Of a stretch of 64,000 nt of DNA, positions 63,289 to 64,000 are shown one piece after another (position 1 is the stretch's first letter; each line of letters opens with the position of its first letter). The stretch is from Reyranella sp. (GTDB lineage Bacteria; Pseudomonadota; Alphaproteobacteria; Reyranellales; Reyranellaceae): assembly GCF_030651995.1 (NCBI RefSeq), contig NZ_JAUSBN010000038.1:62001-126000 (forward strand), given 5' to 3'. The notes under the pieces were generated by a model that saw nothing but the letters and a program-made list of their open reading frames with translations, was not told the DNA's origin and searched no databases. The translations under genes were made by a program, and so were the position numbers.

Positions 63289-64000
63289 TTATATATGCCT
63301 GAAGTGTGCCTGCAAAACGTCCGTGCGGCGCGTCGAGAAGCCTGCGGCACAATAGGCGAGATAATATCGCCACATTCTGCGGAAGCGCTCATCGAAGCCC
63401 ATGCGGTCGACCTGGTCGGCCACCCCGTCGAAGCGGCCCAGCCAGGTTTCCAGCGTCCGCGCATAGTCCAGTCCGAAACTGTAGAGTTCGGCCACCTTGA
63501 GGCCGGCCTGCCGGCACTGCTCGCGCAGGCTGGAGGGCGACAGGAGCATGCCGCCGGGAAAGACGTAGGTCTGGATGAATTCCGGATGCTTGCGGTAGCG
63601 CTCGAAGAAATCATCGGCGATCACGATGGCCTGCACGATCGCCGAACCGCCAGGCACCACATGACGTTTCAGCGTCGCGAAATAGTCGGGCCAGTATCGT
63701 TCGCCGACGGCTTCGATCATCTCGATCGACACGATATGGTCGTACTGGCCCTCGATGTCGCGATAGTCTCGGAACTGCAGGTCGACCCGGTCCGCCAGCC
63801 CTGCCCGCTCCAGGCGGGCGCGGGCATAGTCCAGCTGCTCCCTGGAGATGGTCACGCCGGTGACACGCATGCCACGCCGGGCGGCGACTTCGGCAAAGCC
63901 GCCCCAGCCGCACCCGATCTCTAGGATGCTGTCGCCCTGGCGGGCGCCGAGTTGGGTCAGGATGCGCTCATACTTGGCGATTTGGGCGACCTCGAGTGGT
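63289..64000 (-). CDS. Cyclopropane-fatty-acid synthase-like SAM methyltransferase (5' part cut off)
   Basis: Only the C-terminal 237 or so residues are present; the start lies beyond the right edge. The visible part has EVAQIAKYERI, the SAM motif ILEIGCGWGGFAEVAARRG, VTGVTISREQLDYARARLER and VSIEMIEAVGERYWPDYFAT. The family tail YVFPGGMLLSPSSLREQC is also present. CFA synthases methylate double bonds of membrane phospholipid acyl chains. The family also includes other lipid methyltransferases, so the exact product is uncertain. Confidence 0.9.
   Translation of the reverse strand, partial: PLEVAQIAKYERILTQLGARQGDSILEIGCGWGGFAEVAARRGMRVTGVTISREQLDYARARLERAGLADRVDLQFRDYRDIEGQYDHIVSIEMIEAVGERYWPDYFATLKRHVVPGGSAIVQAIVIADDFFERYRKHPEFIQTYVFPGGMLLSPSSLREQCRQAGLKVAELYSFGLDYARTLETWLGRFDGVADQVDRMGFDERFRRMWRYYLAYCAAGFSTRRTDVLQAHFRHI

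Overview
This 64 kb window is GC-rich, densely coded bacterial chromosome. Heme synthesis through 5-aminolevulinate synthase (the C4 route), a class II DAHP synthase, several liv/dpp-type ABC uptake systems and an orphan TctC/Bug-type binding protein fit an alphaproteobacterium, plausibly a soil or water member of the Rhodospirillales/Hyphomicrobiales. That placement is an inference from gene content only. I see no rRNA, tRNA, CRISPR array, prophage or insertion sequence. No gap without a gene exceeds 300 bases.

Layout. 1-5.5 kb: a cut-off phosphoglycolate-phosphatase-like gene, a methyltransferase overlapping glmU, then glmS (UDP-GlcNAc supply), and a secreted seven-EF-hand protein. 5.8-10.5 kb: a complete branched-chain amino acid type ABC importer (livG, livF, livH, livM and a Tat-exported binding protein). 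10.6-16 kb: a four-EF-hand protein, glutathione reductase, class II DAHP synthase, a nicotinate phosphoribosyltransferase and a glutathione S-transferase. 16-25.2 kb: an iron-type uptake locus consisting of a FecI-like sigma factor, a FecR-like anti-sigma factor, a siderophore-type TonB-dependent receptor with an STN signalling domain, DUF3649/PepSY/DUF4198/DUF3325 inner-membrane and periplasmic proteins, and its own ExbB-ExbD-TonB motor. 25.2-30 kb: an unknown small protein, an EntS-like MFS exporter, hemA, a small membrane protein and a class III aminotransferase. 30.2-38.1 kb: a full dpp/opp-type peptide ABC importer, an M20 amidohydrolase and a zinc-ribbon DUF6671-like protein, followed by an inverted-repeat element. 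38.3-42.9 kb: a second peptide-type ABC system without ATPases plus an aspartoacylase-like hydrolase. 42.9-52.3 kb: pyrE, a TRIC-like channel, DUF1345, TspO, a DHA2 MFS pump, a tandem DUF333 protein, a flavodoxin-fold quinone reductase, a small lipoprotein, a type I Baeyer-Villiger monooxygenase, an orphan Bug protein and an alpha/beta-hydrolase homologue. 52.3-57.3 kb: a large MscS channel, a UPF0114 protein and a gamma-glutamyltransferase. 57.4-61.8 kb: an ECF sigma, anti-sigma-like, Spy/CpxP-like, DUF1800, DUF1501 operon. 61.8-64 kb: a GPH-type transporter and a cut-off cyclopropane-fatty-acid-synthase-like methyltransferase.

The two most interesting regions are both run by ECF sigma factors. 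In the iron locus, the two intergenic gaps downstream of the sigma gene carry the same bipartite sequence, CCCTTAAA-N16-CGTC. This resembles iron-starvation sigma promoters and suggests that the sigma factor drives both the anti-sigma gene and the receptor. The sigma gene itself has a sigma-70-like promoter overlapped by a Fur-like AT-rich palindrome. In the second locus, the widespread but poorly understood DUF1800/DUF1501 pair sits behind a dedicated ECF sigma/anti-sigma pair and a Spy-like periplasmic protein, which suggests an envelope-stress-controlled export system.
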